Shown: piece by piece, positions 19,182-28,706 of the stretch | Numbering within the stretch: the stretch's first letter is position 1 | Layout of the letters: every line of letters starts with the position of its first letter | The notes under the pieces: generated by a model | The model's input: the letters and a program-made list of their open reading frames with translations, nothing else | Databases searched by the model: none | What the model was told of the DNA's origin: nothing | Origin: Sulfurovaceae bacterium | GTDB lineage: Bacteria; Campylobacterota; Campylobacteria; Campylobacterales; Sulfurovaceae | Reading direction: 5' to 3' | Length of the DNA stretch: 59,470 nt | Assembly (NCBI GenBank): GCA_016744315.1 | Contig: JADGER010000002.1 | Coordinates: 1-59,470 of the forward strand | Translations under genes and position numbers: made by a program

Positions 19182-20238
19182 CCAAATCTCTTATCTTCAC
19201 TTCTTTATAGAAGCCTAGTTTTGTGAGTTTGGCTTCACTCCCTTGGGCTATCTTGCCTTTGGGACAAGGAGTAACAAGAGCCTCTTTGGTGTTTTCATAC
19301 AGTACTTTGAGCTCTATAGCGGAGAATTTACCACTCGTATACTCCATCACTCTCGTACTCTCTTTGCCATATATAAGCGTATCTACAGGGATGATACAGC
19401 CTTTTTCTTTAGCTATAACAACCTCAATAGAGAGGGAACTCCCTTCAGGAAGTAGCATTTTTCGTGTAAGCGTGACTTCTGCTACAGAGAGTCCATTCAG
19501 GGCTTTGGTATAAATAGTTTTAATACTGCCTATAATAGCACCATCAAGGAGAACTGCTTGTCCTTTTTTAATACTTTGGTCTTTGGGAGAAAAAGAAAAG
19601 GTAATCTTTTGTGAAACTTGACTCATCGTCAATATAGTTTGATTTGGTGATGCCAAACTCCCCTCTCTGAGGAGTATATCCCCTATCATTCCATCAAACG
19701 GAGCTTTGATAGCGAGATACTCTAGCTGTATATAGAGCTGTTTTATTTTTTTCTTTGTATTAATAAATTGTGTTAGCTTTCCTTGGAGTGCGAGTTTGGA
19801 AAGGTCTAGTTTCTCTTGGGATAATGCTCCTGCTTGTGTCAGTTTGATATTTCTCTTATGGATTTGATCTGTAAGATCATAATCGTCTTGCTGTTGTTGT
19901 TTTGTGACTTTGAGTGACTTTATCGTGGTCAATAACTCCTCTTCATCTATCTTCACAAGTAAGTCACCCTTATTAATATATTGAGATTCACTGATAGCTA
20001 TTTTTTTGATATAGCCACTGAATTTAGTTGTTATTCTTATCTCTCTTTGTGACTTTAGCTTGGCTAAAAATTTTTCCGATTTAGTTACTTCACCTTGTCG
20101 TGCTTCTACAAGAGAGAGTGTAAGCATAGGTGCTGATGGTGGAGTTGCATCTGCTAGAGATGATTGACGCGTTTTGAAGAGATTCACAGCAGAGATGATG
20201 ACAGCAATAACAACGAGTATACCTATAATCTTCTTCAC
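19174..20238 (-). CDS. RND efflux periplasmic adaptor (membrane fusion protein)
   Basis: 354 residues. An N-terminal anchor or signal (IIGILVVIAVIISAVNLF) is followed by a barrel-sandwich half (ITTKFSGYIKKIAISESQYI and KGDLLVKIDEEEL), an alpha-helical hairpin (about 108-165), the second lipoyl half (IKAPFDGMIGDILLREGSLA) and a beta-barrel domain. This is the MexA/AcrA plan linking an inner-membrane pump to an outer-membrane channel. Its start shares one base with the TolC-like stop, and its end overlaps the pump gene. Confidence 0.92.
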   Translation of the reverse strand: MKKIIGILVVIAVIISAVNLFKTRQSSLADATPPSAPMLTLSLVEARQGEVTKSEKFLAKLKSQREIRITTKFSGYIKKIAISESQYINKGDLLVKIDEEELLTTIKSLKVTKQQQQDDYDLTDQIHKRNIKLTQAGALSQEKLDLSKLALQGKLTQFINTKKKIKQLYIQLEYLAIKAPFDGMIGDILLREGSLASPNQTILTMSQVSQKITFSFSPKDQSIKKGQAVLLDGAIIGSIKTIYTKALNGLSVAEVTLTRKMLLPEGSSLSIEVVIAKEKGCIIPVDTLIYGKESTRVMEYTSGKFSAIELKVLYENTKEALVTPCPKGKIAQGSEAKLTKLGFYKEVKIRDLDE

Positions 20239-21548
20239 TATTTTACCCCTCTTTCTAGTAGATAATCCATATAATAATTTCCTTTTTGATAGTTGTATTT
20301 ACTCTCTATAAGTTTAGCTGTTGCAAGATTGGTTTTACTCTTGGCATAGAGTAAGTCATTGAGAGTGGAAACATTGTTTTGATAGCGAACACTCTCTATC
20401 TTTTCACTCTTTTTTGCTAAATCTAACTGCTGGATATTGCTTTGATAAGTTGCGTATGATTGTTTAAGCTTTTCAGATCCTTCTATAAGTGATCTACGGA
20501 GTTCTAGGATTGTCTGTCCATGGTCTATTTTGGATTTCATTTGCATTATTTTCGCTTGTTGTGTCACAGCATCTGATTTACCAAAGTCAAAAAGTTTCCA
20601 TTTGGCATTAAGCCCTATTTGCCAATTTCTTTCATCTTCCCACTCTCCACTGTTAGTATTAGTACTATCGTTTGGTCCATAGTTATGTCCATAATAGCTA
20701 GAGAGTGAGACTTGTGGGAGAGAACTTGACTCACTCTTTTGGATTACTTTGTCTGCTTTTTGTAGGTTGAGTTGGCTAATCTCTATTTTGGCTAATCCTG
20801 TGGTGTAACCTAATAATCTCTTTATACTTTGCTGAGGATTTTTGACTTTGACTTTGATGGATTTAAGATTTTTTATCTCTTTGACTCCTACAAGTGTCGC
20901 TAGAGATGCTTTAGTAATGACAATATTACTTTGGATAATTTCCAAATATGAGAGATTGGCTTGATAATCACTTTGGGCTTTAATCAGATCTATCTCTGCT
21001 TTTTTTCCTAGTTTGACCTCTATTTTGATAAGGTCATTGAGTATTTTCAGTCTTTTGACATAGCTTTTTTGGGCTTGGTGCATCTCTTGTGTGGCAAGTA
21101 TAGTCAGATAAAGTGAGCGGATATTATAGACCAGTTGCTCTTGACTCAATGCTGATTTACTCTGAGCTATCTGCTGACTGAGAGCTGTCATTTCAATATC
21201 TCGTGTTTGTGCAAACCCAGTAAAAAGTGGCACAGAATATGATATACCTGTCCCAAAAAGATCTTTTGTAGTAGCAACATTTGCTGCTGCTAGAGGGTCT
21301 TTCATAGTCGAGGGTGTGAGCGGTGCTAAAGTACGAGGCAAATTAAACCGCGTATAACTAGCCACAATATCAATACTCCCCAACCGCCCTGCTTCTACTT
21401 CAGAACTCTTCTGCTGTGCATACTTCACATCTAGCTGGCTTTTCTGAACTACACTACTCTTTTGCAATCCCACATGGACAAGTTCAGGCAAAGAAACTGA
21501 CCATACTAGAGAACTCATTATTGGAATAATTATTAATTTTTTTATCAC
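20238..21548 (-). CDS. TolC-family outer-membrane efflux protein
   Basis: 436 residues if started at GTG 21548. This start has CAAAGGAAAC directly upstream and gives a clean signal peptide (IKKLIIIPIMSSLVWSVSLP). An ATG 30 bases earlier would add MGIFPIQRKR, which is odd before a signal sequence and overlaps a palindrome. The two repeated halves of long coiled-coil helices and short beta strands (for example NQLNLQKADKVIQKSES-like and YQNNVSTLNDLLYAKS) are typical of outer-membrane efflux channels. First gene of the RND operon. Confidence 0.88.
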   Translation of the reverse strand: MIKKLIIIPIMSSLVWSVSLPELVHVGLQKSSVVQKSQLDVKYAQQKSSEVEAGRLGSIDIVASYTRFNLPRTLAPLTPSTMKDPLAAANVATTKDLFGTGISYSVPLFTGFAQTRDIEMTALSQQIAQSKSALSQEQLVYNIRSLYLTILATQEMHQAQKSYVKRLKILNDLIKIEVKLGKKAEIDLIKAQSDYQANLSYLEIIQSNIVITKASLATLVGVKEIKNLKSIKVKVKNPQQSIKRLLGYTTGLAKIEISQLNLQKADKVIQKSESSSLPQVSLSSYYGHNYGPNDSTNTNSGEWEDERNWQIGLNAKWKLFDFGKSDAVTQQAKIMQMKSKIDHGQTILELRRSLIEGSEKLKQSYATYQSNIQQLDLAKKSEKIESVRYQNNVSTLNDLLYAKSKTNLATAKLIESKYNYQKGNYYMDYLLERGVK

Positions 21549-21564
21549 TCGTTTCCTTTGAATG

Positions 21565-21576
21565 GGGAATATTCCC
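21565..21576. promoter_or_regulatory. 12-base perfect palindrome upstream of the RND operon
   Basis: GGGAATATTCCC lies 16 bases before the preferred GTG start of the TolC-like gene, next to the probable transcription start region. A perfect GC-edged palindrome is unusual in this AT-rich DNA and could be a repressor site controlling the efflux operon. No regulator gene adjoins it. Confidence 0.35.
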
Positions 21577-21639
21577 ATAGGGTATTTTAGTTGGTTGGAG
21601 TAAATTTTATATGAACTTTTTTATTCTTTATATAAATAT

Positions 21640-21660
21640 GTAAAATCAAGATGATTTTAC
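21640..21660 (-). terminator. Hairpin overlapping the stop codon of the helicase fusion gene
   Basis: GTAAAATCA/TGATTTTAC forms a 9-base perfect stem with a 3-base loop that includes the last three codons and the stop of the helicase gene. The following RNA is AU-rich but lacks a clean U-run, so it may be a weak terminator or a 3'-end protection hairpin. Confidence 0.4.
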
Positions 21661-24600
21661 TAAACGAATACAGCATAAAGTATGTCTAATATATCTATTC
21701 TCTTTTTTATCATACCATAGTACTACAAAATCAACCCTAGCACTCTCTATATGATAGTTATCACTCCAAAGAGATTTAATTTTATTTTGGAAACTCTTTG
21801 ATAAACGACCAATACTATTATTATTATAAACTATAGATAAATTATGGTATTGTCCTCTTGGTTCTAGCTTGATATCACTTCCAGCTATTATATCACCTTT
21901 ATAGTTACTAGTAAATCCTAGATATATATCACTCAAACCCATAATAAATGTTTTACTTTTTTCATCTTTTGGGTATAGATTATCATCAAATGTAGATTTT
22001 GAAAATGGCTTATTTTCTAAAGGTTTATTGTGTCTAATCAAGATATCTAATTCATTTTTTGCTCTTGTCATTCCTACATAATAAAGGCGTAATTTTTTAT
22101 CTACCTTAGGTATCTCTTGAACAAGCATAATAACTTTATCAAACTCCATTCCCTTTGATTTGTGAATAGTAGAGACGGTCACTCGTTGTGAGGAGTCTTC
22201 AAACTCTTCTAATGTAACCTCATCAAGATAAGATAGCCATTGCGTAACATAGTAGTTTTGATTTTCAAGCAAAAATTTCTCTATAATTTTTTGGACAATA
22301 TGTATATTTTTTGATTTTTCAAATCTACTCTCTATACTTTTTAATGCCTCCTCAAAATGTTCTCTTTGATAAAATGGATCATATTTGAGAAAAGAATTAA
22401 GAACCTTGTCAAACTCTACAATCTCAACAATATTCTTAAGTTGAAACTTATCCCTATCTATAATAAATTTAGCATTAATACCAATTTCAATTAGCTTAGA
22501 ATATATCTGCATTACTGCTTCATTACTAAATACTAGTATCGCTATATGCTCTTGTTTAGATGATGCCTCTACAATATTTATAGCTGGAGTAATAAGATTA
22601 TTTGAACTACAAGCATAAATATTTACAATGCCATCTTCTTTGGTCTGTGCTATCAATACATTCTTTTTATAGCGTTTAGATACTCTATTAATAAAATTAT
22701 TACTATATCCAACTATATTTTGTTTACTCCTATAATTGCTAAGAAGTTCATACTGCTTAAATAAATTATCTCCCTCTTCATCTTCTCCAAAACACTCTTC
22801 AAACTTCTCTATATATCCTATATCTGCTCCTGCAAATTCATTAATACATTGATCATCATCTCCTACTGCTATGATTCGCATCTCTTGGTTACTTGTACGA
22901 TAAATTGCTTCTACAAATTCAAAACTCTCTTTACTAATATCTTGATACTCATCTAATACCAAAACCCTCTTAAATGGTAAATGTATATCATTATTTATAA
23001 GTTGTCTTGTAGCTTCTGATATAGCCGTATTGAGTGTATTATCATTCTCTTTTATATTGCGTCCAATCAGTTTGAGTGCATAGGAATGAAATGTACTTAT
23101 TTCTATCTCGTATGAAAGTACACCTATAAGTTGCATAAGTCGTTTTCTAAACTCTTGGACTGCTGTGCGTGAAAAGGTTAACATCATAAACTGTTCTGGT
23201 TTAATATCCTCTGTCAATATCAAAGATGCTATCTTATGCACTAAAACTTTGGTTTTTCCACTTCCTGGACCTGCTAGTATCATCATAGCTTTTGTTTCAC
23301 TATCCTCGATAATAGCTTGCTGGGATGGAGACATTTGAGCAAATATTTTTTCATATCGCATCTGTGTTATGGGTCTGGTAATTTTCTCTTTAAGTAATTT
23401 ATATCTTTGTTTAAATTTTGTATAAGGCATTGAGAAATAATCACTCAAAAATGAGTTTGCCTTTTTGCTATCATTTTGAAGTATCTTGGCATATTCACCC
23501 ATTATATGTATAGACTCTACCTTAATTTGATAATGGTTGAAGAGTCTATTCTTATAATCCAAAAGAGTATATCGCTTGTTTTTTATCTTCATCTTCTCCT
23601 CTTTGGCTATGACCATAGGAGAATAACTGATAAATCTTCCGCTTTGTAGTTGGAGTATACCCAATTGATGCAGATAAAGGAGGGTCTTATCAATATCTTT
23701 AATATTATGTATTTTACCTGTCTCCTGATAGAGTGATTGCAAAGAGAAATGTATACTCTTTTGTTTCTCTTTTCCTTGTATCTCTTTAGCAAAGATAGTG
23801 AGTATCTGCTCAGAAATAAGATGTGTTGTATCTATCTTTTCTCCAATTTTTTCTCTATCTTCAAAGGCAAAATACCATAAATCACTCTGTCTATTAATTC
23901 TACTAAAAATAAAGTTAGGTTTTTGTCTCCAATTTTTGATAATATCTTTGATTAATAAAGATTCACTTTTTGTAATAAGCCCTTTTTGATGGAGTATTTC
24001 ATTGAGCTCTTTGATAGTTACTTGTGTAAATTCTGCCATTTGTATAGTGATAAATAACTCTAGTTCTATCTTTTTTATACTGTGAAATTTTTTGAGAGAA
24101 TTAGTATATACAATCAAACTCAAATCTTTATTACTCCCTAATATTTCCATATCTTTAAGCTGTTGAATTGAAAGAGCTATAGTATCCTTTTCATATCCTA
24201 ATAGATGTGCTAATTCATCTATCTGTACCATATCTTTTTTACCTTGTCCAATAATACTCTGAAGTATATCTTGGAGTCTCTCTTTTTCTTCTGCTGAGAA
24301 TTGGCTACCTTCTAGTTTTGAATGGAGGAGTTCTATACTATTTATTGCAAGGGAGTCAGCAAAAAAGTTTATACTATTTCTCTTACGACTAATATAACCT
24401 TCTCTTTCTAACTCTAAGAGTGCTGTTTTGACTTTTGTACTATAATCATTTGCATTATCATCAACATCCCATCCTGCCTCTTTAGCTATCTCAAAAGTTG
24501 TTTTATTGACTAAATCACCTTTGCTTTTTTTGAGTATTCTAAAAATAGAATTAATTTCACTTGCTGTAATTTTGGATCTATTGAGTGTCTCAAAATGTCT

Positions 24601-26445
24601 ATCAAGATCACTTTCATTATAGAGTATAGGACAAAAAGCATTCAGATTTAGATCCCTAGCACCTCTTCCTGCTTCTTGGGCATAGCTCTCTAATGAGTCT
24701 GAGACTTCATAATGTATCACATTTGTGATATTTGATTTATCCACACCCATGCCAAAAGCTGTTGTAGCTATTATCACATCAATATCATCTGAAATATAAT
24801 CTTTCAAAATCGTCATCTTCTCTTGTGACTCTATTTTGGAGTGAAATGATTTAACTATTTTTTGTGTATCCATAGTAAGTCGTTGGGCTACACTATCACA
24901 CTCTTTAGTTGAGGTAGGAATATATACAAGTGTTGAACCATCATGTTTATGAATAAGTTCAAGTAATTTGGTATACTTATCCTTACTCTGGGAAGGAATA
25001 GATTTGTATTGGAGATTTTTTCTTTGAGGGCTTGCTATATATTCATCTAGTTCAATATCTAATCCTTCTTTAAAAAATTGTTTAATATCTTCTATTACAC
25101 TTGGTTTCGCTGTAGCAGTAAAACAAGAAATAGGTATATGCTCTTGAAAAGATTTGGCATCTAATAAGTCTGTAATATAGTTACATATATAGTAATAATC
25201 TTGCCTAAAATCATTTCCCCAAGTCGAAAGACAGTGAGCCTCATCTATTACAAATCTCTCAATATATCTATTTTTGAGGATAGAAAATATTGCTTTTGAT
25301 CGTAAAGATTCAGGAGCAAGATAGAGTAGATCTGCTTCACCGCTAATCACTTGTTCTACAGCTTCACTTCTTTCTAGTGGACTCATATATCCACTAATAG
25401 CCACCGCTTTATAATTAGCTACTTTGGCATTGAAATTTTTGATATGATCTTCTATAAGTGCTTGCAGAGGGGAAATAACTACTGTGAGTCCTTTGTATGT
25501 TTTTGCCTTAATAATAGCAGGAAGCCAAAAGGTAAAAGTCTTTCCTCCCCCTGTTGGTAAAACTGTCAAAAAAGATTCATCCCTTAAGGAAGCTTCTATC
25601 ACATCTCTTTGAGATATTTGATTACTTCCTAAAAGTGTTGGGTTCATCTTTGGAAAAGGTCGGAAAGTACCAAAGCCAAAAATATCTTTAGCAAGATCAT
25701 TCAATCCACTATTAAGTTTCTCCAAATTAAAACATAATTTTTTCTGTATCTCTACTATATTTTTATGCGTATAGAGTATTTTTGGTGGATGTGATTTAAT
25801 CTCAATATGTGGTGCAAGCAATGCTAATATATACGCTAACTCTATAGGACTACTCTCTATAGTTTTTTGTAGGTGATAGAGATTTGTAATTTGATTTTTA
25901 TAGAGAGTAATAATACTCTTATGCAATGAATTATTATCAATATATTTTAATGCTGTAAAATCATTCAGATATGCAAAAAAACCTTTAAAATGCTCTTTCT
26001 CTCTAAGAAGAGAGTAAAAAATTATTTTCATCTCCTCATCAAGAGCAAAAAACCTTTTAGTAAGTTGCAGTAATAATTCAGATGTAAGCTTCGAGTCCTC
26101 TACAGGATCATTTATAAAATTATCTTCACTTTTATACTCTTTGGGCAGTGCATGCAAACTTTTTTCATTAAGCAATAGCAAAGAGAGTGGCAGAGTATCT
26201 ATAATTGTATAACTTTTGATAGCATCATAGAGAATAGTATCTTTAATCATCTCCAAATCAAAATCTACAAAATTATGACCACAGATATATTTAGCTTGAC
26301 AGAGTTTCATAACATTTGCAATCTTTTTTGGAGAAGATGTTTTGAACTTTTTCTCTTTATAGACTAACCCTATATTTATTATTTTTTTAGATTTTATAGT
26401 GATTTCAAAATCCAAAAAGATAATACTATTTTGATTAATATTCAA
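21646..26445 (-). CDS. Exonuclease-RecQ-UvrD fusion DNA helicase (1599 aa)
   Basis: Three enzyme modules lie in one chain. (1) A DEDD-type 3'-5' exonuclease-like domain, residues 1-130, with IIFLDFEIT (10-14 D-E), CGHNFVDFD (55-63) and DPVEDSKLTSE (113-123). (2) A RecQ-type helicase, about 265-610: Walker A LPTGGGKT (296-303), DEAHCLSTWG (401-410), TATAK, TTAFGMGVDK and YAQEAGRGARD (588-598), followed by winged-helix-like sequence. (3) A UvrD/Rep SF1 helicase, about 1035-1530: AGPGSGKT (1058-1065), DEYQD (1165-1169), GDDDQ (1195-1199), STIHKSKGMEFD and YYVGMTRAK. All ATPase motifs look intact. A role in DNA repair, recombination or defence is plausible. It stands alone between the efflux operon and the divergent nnrS. 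Confidence 0.9.
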   Translation of the reverse strand: MNINQNSIIFLDFEITIKSKKIINIGLVYKEKKFKTSSPKKIANVMKLCQAKYICGHNFVDFDLEMIKDTILYDAIKSYTIIDTLPLSLLLLNEKSLHALPKEYKSEDNFINDPVEDSKLTSELLLQLTKRFFALDEEMKIIFYSLLREKEHFKGFFAYLNDFTALKYIDNNSLHKSIITLYKNQITNLYHLQKTIESSPIELAYILALLAPHIEIKSHPPKILYTHKNIVEIQKKLCFNLEKLNSGLNDLAKDIFGFGTFRPFPKMNPTLLGSNQISQRDVIEASLRDESFLTVLPTGGGKTFTFWLPAIIKAKTYKGLTVVISPLQALIEDHIKNFNAKVANYKAVAISGYMSPLERSEAVEQVISGEADLLYLAPESLRSKAIFSILKNRYIERFVIDEAHCLSTWGNDFRQDYYYICNYITDLLDAKSFQEHIPISCFTATAKPSVIEDIKQFFKEGLDIELDEYIASPQRKNLQYKSIPSQSKDKYTKLLELIHKHDGSTLVYIPTSTKECDSVAQRLTMDTQKIVKSFHSKIESQEKMTILKDYISDDIDVIIATTAFGMGVDKSNITNVIHYEVSDSLESYAQEAGRGARDLNLNAFCPILYNESDLDRHFETLNRSKITASEINSIFRILKKSKGDLVNKTTFEIAKEAGWDVDDNANDYSTKVKTALLELEREGYISRKRNSINFFADSLAINSIELLHSKLEGSQFSAEEKERLQDILQSIIGQGKKDMVQIDELAHLLGYEKDTIALSIQQLKDMEILGSNKDLSLIVYTNSLKKFHSIKKIELELFITIQMAEFTQVTIKELNEILHQKGLITKSESLLIKDIIKNWRQKPNFIFSRINRQSDLWYFAFEDREKIGEKIDTTHLISEQILTIFAKEIQGKEKQKSIHFSLQSLYQETGKIHNIKDIDKTLLYLHQLGILQLQSGRFISYSPMVIAKEEKMKIKNKRYTLLDYKNRLFNHYQIKVESIHIMGEYAKILQNDSKKANSFLSDYFSMPYTKFKQRYKLLKEKITRPITQMRYEKIFAQMSPSQQAIIEDSETKAMMILAGPGSGKTKVLVHKIASLILTEDIKPEQFMMLTFSRTAVQEFRKRLMQLIGVLSYEIEISTFHSYALKLIGRNIKENDNTLNTAISEATRQLINNDIHLPFKRVLVLDEYQDISKESFEFVEAIYRTSNQEMRIIAVGDDDQCINEFAGADIGYIEKFEECFGEDEEGDNLFKQYELLSNYRSKQNIVGYSNNFINRVSKRYKKNVLIAQTKEDGIVNIYACSSNNLITPAINIVEASSKQEHIAILVFSNEAVMQIYSKLIEIGINAKFIIDRDKFQLKNIVEIVEFDKVLNSFLKYDPFYQREHFEEALKSIESRFEKSKNIHIVQKIIEKFLLENQNYYVTQWLSYLDEVTLEEFEDSSQRVTVSTIHKSKGMEFDKVIMLVQEIPKVDKKLRLYYVGMTRAKNELDILIRHNKPLENKPFSKSTFDDNLYPKDEKSKTFIMGLSDIYLGFTSNYKGDIIAGSDIKLEPRGQYHNLSIVYNNNSIGRLSKSFQNKIKSLWSDNYHIESARVDFVVLWYDKKENRYIRHTLCCIRLVKSS

Positions 26446-26485
26446 AATATTTCCTTATGTTAAATATAATAATATAATACCATAA

Positions 26486-26530
26486 TTAGAATAGCCCTTA
26501 AGCATCTTTGGCTATTATTCCCTATTCTAA
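26486..26530 (+). promoter_or_regulatory. Alternative hairpins in the nnrS leader
   Basis: TTAGAATAG (26486-26494) pairs with CTATTCTAA (26522-26530), while the nested AATAGCC (26490-26496) pairs with GGCTATT (26510-26516). The two foldings share bases and exclude each other. The outer arm ends 4 bases before the AAGG binding site of nnrS, so folding could affect its translation. AT-rich promoter-like sequence (ATATAATAATATAATA) lies at about 26465-26478. Confidence 0.35.
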
Positions 26531-26546
26531 CGATAAGGCTCAAAAT

Positions 26547-27710
26547 ATGAAAGAAAATTACTTCTTTTCTCAACCCCATCAACCCTTTTTTGTGTTGGCA
26601 TTTACAAATGCCATCATAACAATGCTACTCTTTATGCTTAGCTACAAAGGTGTCTTGACTCTAACTATTTCACCTTCTTCATTTCATGCGTATAGTTTGA
26701 TTTTTCTGCTCTTTAGCCCTGCTTTTTTGGGGTTTATACTTACTACATTTCCTCGATTTTCTAATACATCACCTATAGAAAAATCTCAGTATATAAGTAT
26801 ATTTGGATTCTTCTTATTGGGGTCTTTATTATTTATTCTTGGTGCATTTGTAAGTGTTATTATTTATAAAATTGCTATTGTAGTTACTTTTATTGGGCAG
26901 GCTTGGGCTGTGAAAATATTGGCTGATATATTCAAAAATTCACAGATGTCAGACAAACATGATACTCTTTGGATACTTATATCAATGATACTTGGTCTAC
27001 TTTCACATTTGATATTTGACCTTAGCGAACTCTTTGGACTTGGATTACAAACTATTGCTATAGAGATGGGTATTTATCTATATCTCTTCTTGGTAGCATT
27101 TTCTGTAGCCCAAAGAATGGTTCCTTTCTTTTCACATTGTATGGTAGAACGAAAAGAACATCTACTCAAAATAGTTATTGCTCTTTTATCTTTGCATATC
27201 ATATTAGATATAATACATCCAAATCTCTCTTTTATAAGTGATTTTATTTTGGCATTTATAATAGGCAAAGAGATACTTCGGTGGAACTTACCTTTCCCTA
27301 ATCCAAATCCTCTTTTATGGATTTTGCATATCTCTTTATTTTGGATACCTGTTGCTTTCTTATTTGCTGGAATGAGTAATCTTACTACACTTATAAGTGG
27401 TACAGCATTTCTCTTTTTGGATATTCATATTTTGATGCTTGGATTTGTATTTACAATATTGATAGGATTTGGTACGCGTGTTACACTTGGTCATTCAGGT
27501 AATAGAATGCAAGCAGACAAGTGGGTTAAGAACCTCTTTATCTGGACACAAGTTGTCATAGTTATGCGTCTCTTGACATCTCTTGTAAGTGCTTGGGGAT
27601 ATAATTATATGATACTTTTTGATATATCTATTACTGTTTGGCTACTTATGTTTATACTCTGGGCTATTCGATATTTTGCTGTACTTATACAAGGGAAGAA
27701 ACTACTATAA
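26547..27710 (+). CDS. nnrS: NnrS family membrane protein
   Basis: 387 residues from ATG 26547 (GATAAGG upstream). A TTG at 26508 is also in frame but has no binding site and lies inside a hairpin. The product begins MKENYFFSQPHQPFFVLAFT and has about twelve hydrophobic helices. FSQPHQPFF, FLLFSPAFLGFILTTFPRF and LGHSGN are typical of NnrS, a haem- and copper-containing membrane protein that protects against nitrosative stress in denitrifiers. This fits the nir/nor cluster 8-14 kb away. It converges on and overlaps a metF-like gene by 6 bases. Confidence 0.88.
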   Translation: MKENYFFSQPHQPFFVLAFTNAIITMLLFMLSYKGVLTLTISPSSFHAYSLIFLLFSPAFLGFILTTFPRFSNTSPIEKSQYISIFGFFLLGSLLFILGAFVSVIIYKIAIVVTFIGQAWAVKILADIFKNSQMSDKHDTLWILISMILGLLSHLIFDLSELFGLGLQTIAIEMGIYLYLFLVAFSVAQRMVPFFSHCMVERKEHLLKIVIALLSLHIILDIIHPNLSFISDFILAFIIGKEILRWNLPFPNPNPLLWILHISLFWIPVAFLFAGMSNLTTLISGTAFLFLDIHILMLGFVFTILIGFGTRVTLGHSGNRMQADKWVKNLFIWTQVVIVMRLLTSLVSAWGYNYMILFDISITVWLLMFILWAIRYFAVLIQGKKLL

Positions 27711-28634
27711 CGCAGTTTCTCCTATAATATCACTACATAAATCAAATCTATTATGAGTCATAAGGTGAACCTTCCCATGGAGGCTCATCACCTCATCATA
27801 GATTCTTTTTGAAAGAGCAAATCCTATTTCTTGTTCTTTCTCTTCTCCATCCATTGCAGCTAAATTCATCTCATCTATTATCTCTTTGGGAACAGAAATA
27901 CCAGGAACTTTATCATCAATAAAATTAGCCGTTCTAGCTCTTACTATTGGAAACTGACCTAAAATAAGATGTGCGTCTTTTGCTGTTTCTCTTATGCTTA
28001 GGCTTTTTGCTTCCTCAAATATTTCTAATAATTCTTTAGTATTATCCAAATCATAAACGGGTTGCGTAATAATAGCTCTTGATCCATAATCTAGTTTTTT
28101 GATAATTCTTTTTTGCAAAGATTTCATATTACGAGAATAAGCATTACTCACAGCAAAAGGATAAATTGGTTTTGGTGCAGGATTCAGTTGTTTATTACTA
28201 TAGTCTACGCCTTTATTGAGGTGATAAATAATGCTCAAAAGCAATGTAGAATCTCTTTCTAATACACCTTTAACTTCTGGTTGATCAGAGAACTTAGCAG
28301 GATCACCTGTAAGAGCCAAAATACATCGAAGGTCAAAATCATTAGCACCTAAAAGTGTTGATTGTAAAGAAAGTTTATTTTTGTCTCGCATACTCATCGT
28401 AGCAATTACAGGCTTTCCAAATCTCTCTTGCAATTTGATTGCACTCAAAACTCCTGACATTTTGAGCTTGGCAAGAGGATTATCAGTTACAGAAAATCCT
28501 GTAACCTTTTTGTCTAATCCTACTGCTTCAATTGATGATAAAAGAGACTCTATTGATGCACCATGCGGTGGATTGACTTCGACAGTAATATAGGGTTGAT
28601 CGCTACAAAGCGTTTCACAAAATTGATCGAACAT
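27705..28634 (-). CDS. Methylenetetrahydrofolate reductase family protein (MetF-like)
   Basis: 309 residues in a single TIM-barrel domain of MTHFR type. It has YITVEVNPPHGASIESLLSS near the start, VTGFSVTDNP, CILALTGDPAKF (the FAD/folate-site region) and RAIITQPVYDLDNTKELLEI. MetF reduces 5,10-methylene-THF to 5-methyl-THF for methionine synthesis. The sequence departs from the classic short MetF in its N-terminal part, so it may be the variant group described simply as MTHFR family. Divergent from serB. Confidence 0.83.
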   Translation of the reverse strand: MFDQFCETLCSDQPYITVEVNPPHGASIESLLSSIEAVGLDKKVTGFSVTDNPLAKLKMSGVLSAIKLQERFGKPVIATMSMRDKNKLSLQSTLLGANDFDLRCILALTGDPAKFSDQPEVKGVLERDSTLLLSIIYHLNKGVDYSNKQLNPAPKPIYPFAVSNAYSRNMKSLQKRIIKKLDYGSRAIITQPVYDLDNTKELLEIFEEAKSLSIRETAKDAHLILGQFPIVRARTANFIDDKVPGISVPKEIIDEMNLAAMDGEEKEQEIGFALSKRIYDEVMSLHGKVHLMTHNRFDLCSDIIGETAL

Positions 28635-28706
28635 TAATTAACTCTTTTATTGGGGTATATTTCGTTATAATTTTACCCAAAAATACCCAAGAGACAAGGA
28701 TAAGAT

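Noticed and set aside
26508-26546. A TTG start for nnrS
   Set aside because: It has no Shine-Dalgarno sequence and lies inside the leader hairpins; ATG 26547 has AAGG at the right distance and the family N terminus.
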